From Chloroflexota bacterium (lineage in GTDB: Bacteria; Chloroflexota; Limnocylindria; Limnocylindrales; CSP1-4), in contig JACCXQ010000142.1 in the NCBI GenBank assembly GCA_013696945.1, positions 1 through 7,794 on the forward strand: a stretch of 7,794 nt of DNA, in the 5' to 3' direction. Both the position numbers and the translations under genes were made by a program. Positions 5,460 to 7,794 of the stretch are shown in pieces. The notes under the pieces are model-generated. The model was not told where the DNA came from. It worked only from the letters and a program-made list of their open reading frames with translations, and did not search any database. How positions within the stretch are numbered: the stretch's first letter is position 1; each line of letters opens with the position of its first letter.

Positions 5460-7794
5460 GCCGCGTTGGCGGCCGGTGGCCGCCGCCGCGTCCCCCGTGG
5501 CGCCCTCGGGCGCGCAGCCGCGCCACGACGGCCGCCGGCCTTGCGCTGGCGTGGCGCGATAGCAGCCGGATCCGGTGGCCCGCCCGCCAGCCGCTCACCG
5601 ACGGTGACCGGATCGGGCAGTTCCACGCGTGCACCGCAGCGGAGGCAGATGCCCTGTTCGCCGTCGCGCGCGATAGGCCCCGCGTCCGCGTCGTGGAGCG
5701 CGCCGACTGGCTCGCGGCTCGTGGTGAAGTCGCAGCCGGGGTAGGTGGAGCAGCCCCAGAAGACGCTGCTCGTGCGGCGCGCGCGCCGGGTCGTGAGGTG
5801 GCCGGTGCCGCACTTGGGGCACTCGACCTCGAAGGGCAGCTGGTCGGGGGGTGGCGGTCCCGTCTTCTTGATGTACTTGCACTCGGGGTAGCGGTCGCAG
5901 CCGGCGAAGGCCCCGAAACGGCCCCGTTTGGCCACGAGATGCCCCTGCCCGCACTCGGGGCAGGTCTCGCCGACCCCCTCGACCGAGATCTCCTCCGGCT
6001 CCTCGCCCGGGAGGGGCCTCGTCTCCTTGTGATCCGGGTACTTCGAGCAGGCGAGGAAGCGGCCGTTCCGTCCGAGGCGGATGACCATCGGGTGGCCCTC
6101 GGAGCAGACCTCGTCGGTCTCCTCGGTCGTGAAGTCGCTGCGCTTGAGCTCGCGCCGCTTGGTGTCGACCAGCTCCTTGAACGGGCCATAGAACTCGTGC
6201 AGCAGCGGCACCCACTCGCGCTCGCCACGGGCGATCTCGTCGAGTCGCTCCTCCATCCGGGCGGTGAACTCCAGGTCCACGAACTCCCCGAAGTGGTCGA
6301 CCAGCAGGTCCGTGACGATGCCCGCCACGAGCTCCGGGCGGAGTCGCCGCTCCACCACCGAGACGTACCCCCGGTCGATGATCGTGGAGATGATCGCCGC
6401 GTAGGTCGACGGCCGGCCGATGCCGTGCTCCTCGAGGGCCTTGATGAGCGTCGCCTCTGTGTAGCGCGGCGGGGGCTCGGTGAAGTGCTGCGCGGTGGAG
6501 ACGTCGCGCACATCGGTCACGTCACCTTCGGCGAGCGGCGGGAGCTGGCGCTCCTCCTCGTCATCGGTCGTGTCGTCGCGGCCCTCCGTGTAGACGCGCG
6601 CGAACCCGTCGAACAGCGTCTTCGTGGCGCTCGCCCGCAGGCCGTAGCGGCCGGCGGCGAGGTCGACCGAGGTGGTCTCGAGCTGTTTCTCCTCCATCTG
6701 CGAAGCCAGCGCGCGCTGCCAGATCAGCCGGTAGAGCCGGAGCTCGTCCGACTTCAGGTCTCCCGCGAGCGAGTCGGGGTCACGGGCGAAGCTGGTCGGC
6801 CGGATCGCCTCGTGCGCCTCCTGCGCTCCCTTGGCCTTCTTCTTGAACACGCGTCCCTTGGGCATCGTGTACTCGGGTCCGAAACGGTCGCCGATCACGC
6901 TCCGCGCCTCGCCCATGGCCACGCCGGCCAGCGCGGTCGAGTCGGTGCGCATGTATGTGATGAGCCCGGTGGGCTCGCCGTCCAGCTCGATGCCCTCGTA
7001 GAGCCGCTGCGCGACCGACATCGTGCGTTTGGGGCTGAAGCTGAGCTTGCGGCTGGCCTCCTGCTGGAGCGTGCTGGTGGTGAACGGCGGGGCCGGGCTC
7101 CGCTTGCTCTGGCGGACCTGGGCCTTCTCGACCACCGGTCTCGTGGCGCGGATGGCCGCGGCATGTGCCTCAGCGGCCGCGCCATCGGCGACCTCGGCGG
7201 CCTTCCCATCGATCCGGGCCAGCTGTGCCGTGAAGGCCTCGCCCCGGTCGGTCACGAGGACCGCCTCGAGTGTCCAGTACTCCCGCGCCGTGAACCCGTC
7301 GATCTCCCGCTCGCGCTCCACGACCAAGCGAACGGCGACCGACTGCACGCGCCCGGCGGACAGCCCGCCGCGGACCTTGCGCGAGAGCAGCGGACTGAGC
7401 GTGTAGCCCACCAGGCGGTCGACGATCCGCCGCGTCTGCTGCGCGTCGACGAGATGGCCGTCGATGGCCCGCGGATGGCGGAACGCGTCGCGGATGGCGC
7501 TCTCGGTGATCTCGCTGAAGGTGACCCGCCGCTGTTTGTCCAGTGGGACGTGCGCCGCCTCGGCGACGTGCCACGCGATCGCCTCTCCCTCGCGATCGAG
7601 GTCCGTGGCGAGGTACACGGAATCCGCTCGCCGCGCCTCTCGCGCGATGAGGCTCACCTGGGTGCGGCGGTCATCGGACACGACGTACTCGGGGGCGAAG
7701 TCGTGGTCGACATCGACGCCGAACTTGCCCTTGCCGGGGTTCTCGGGGAGGTCTCGCACGTGGCCGTAGGAGGCCAGCACCTGGTAGTCGCGAC
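5456..7794 (-). CDS. topA: DNA topoisomerase I (type IA), 5'-truncated by the window edge
   Basis: Relaxes negatively supercoiled DNA by transient single-strand cleavage through a 5'-phosphotyrosine. The frame is open to the right edge: residues before the GTG at 7780 read R-D-Y-Q, and TopA proteins normally continue upstream into a VESPAK Toprim start, so that GTG is an internal valine and roughly 25-30 residues are missing. Numbering from it: SYGHVRDLP at 4-12, the Toprim acidic motif DLDREGE at 60-66, GLSAGRVQS at 139-147, and the catalytic tyrosine in GLITYMRTDS (Y276). The C-terminal part carries a degenerate zinc ribbon (C559, H563, C578, H584), two full Cys4 ribbons (C607/C610/C628/C634 and C654/C657/C677/C683), a lone CxxC pair (C712/C715) and an Arg-rich tail from about 743. 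The catalytic core looks intact, but the Toprim glutamate lies in the missing part. Its TGA stop overlaps the next gene's GTG by 4 bases. Identity is very secure. Confidence 0.97.
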   Translation of the reverse strand, partial: RDYQVLASYGHVRDLPENPGKGKFGVDVDHDFAPEYVVSDDRRTQVSLIAREARRADSVYLATDLDREGEAIAWHVAEAAHVPLDKQRRVTFSEITESAIRDAFRHPRAIDGHLVDAQQTRRIVDRLVGYTLSPLLSRKVRGGLSAGRVQSVAVRLVVEREREIDGFTAREYWTLEAVLVTDRGEAFTAQLARIDGKAAEVADGAAAEAHAAAIRATRPVVEKAQVRQSKRSPAPPFTTSTLQQEASRKLSFSPKRTMSVAQRLYEGIELDGEPTGLITYMRTDSTALAGVAMGEARSVIGDRFGPEYTMPKGRVFKKKAKGAQEAHEAIRPTSFARDPDSLAGDLKSDELRLYRLIWQRALASQMEEKQLETTSVDLAAGRYGLRASATKTLFDGFARVYTEGRDDTTDDEEERQLPPLAEGDVTDVRDVSTAQHFTEPPPRYTEATLIKALEEHGIGRPSTYAAIISTIIDRGYVSVVERRLRPELVAGIVTDLLVDHFGEFVDLEFTARMEERLDEIARGEREWVPLLHEFYGPFKELVDTKRRELKRSDFTTEETDEVCSEGHPMVIRLGRNGRFLACSKYPDHKETRPLPGEEPEEISVEGVGETCPECGQGHLVAKRGRFGAFAGCDRYPECKYIKKTGPPPPDQLPFEVECPKCGTGHLTTRRARRTSSVFWGCSTYPGCDFTTSREPVGALHDADAGPIARDGEQGICLRCGARVELPDPVTVGERLAGGPPDPAAIAPRQRKAGGRRGAAARPRAPRGTRRRPPAANAA

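Noticed and set aside
4443..5744. 433-codon plus-strand open frame opposite xerC and the end of topA
   Set aside because: It spans the overlap of two well-supported opposite-strand genes and shows no domain.
5281..6513. 410-codon minus-strand frame overlapping topA and xerC
   Set aside because: It is in a different frame from TopA, extremely Ser/Arg/Pro-rich, and displaced by the zinc-ribbon-bearing TopA frame.
7780..7794. GTG at 7780 as the true topA start
   Set aside because: The residues before it (R-D-Y-Q) match the normal TopA N-terminal region preceding the SYGHVRDLP motif, so the gene begins beyond the window.

Overview
The window is one tightly packed run of genes, all on the minus strand, in high-GC DNA. 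Read in the direction of transcription (right to left) it holds topA (DNA topoisomerase I, 5' end outside the window), a XerC/D-type tyrosine recombinase, murJ (lipid II flippase), a FemAB/FemX-family peptidoglycan-bridge aminoacyltransferase, and murE (UDP-MurNAc-tripeptide synthetase). Last comes the first 36 codons of another gene that runs off the left edge. No RNA gene, mobile element, CRISPR array, promoter or terminator could be supported, and there is no gene-free stretch longer than about 10 bases.

The organism is probably a high-GC bacterium of the Chloroflexota (Limnocylindria-like or a relative), with an actinobacterium as the main alternative. This is inference. TopA has several C-terminal zinc ribbons plus a basic Arg-rich tail, topA is followed directly by a xerC-like gene, and murE lies next to murJ and a FemX-like gene rather than in a classical dcw cluster. 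No taxonomic marker such as 16S rRNA is present.

The first four junctions (topA/xerC, xerC/murJ, murJ/femX, femX/murE) are each 4-base stop-start overlaps of the form NTGA (GTGA, ATGA, ATGA, TTGA). This points to one polycistronic message with translational coupling. The left three complete genes form a lipid II module: MurE adds the third stem-peptide residue, the FemX-like enzyme would add a bridge amino acid to that residue on a cytoplasmic precursor, and MurJ exports the finished lipid II. The right two genes concern chromosome topology and dimer resolution.

I see no clearly unprecedented system. The points most worth a second look are the FemX-like gene inside a mur operon with a possible second FemX-like gene after murE, a non-canonical MurE specificity motif (EDPR instead of DNPR), loss of several charged cavity residues in MurJ, and an altered first zinc ribbon in TopA.
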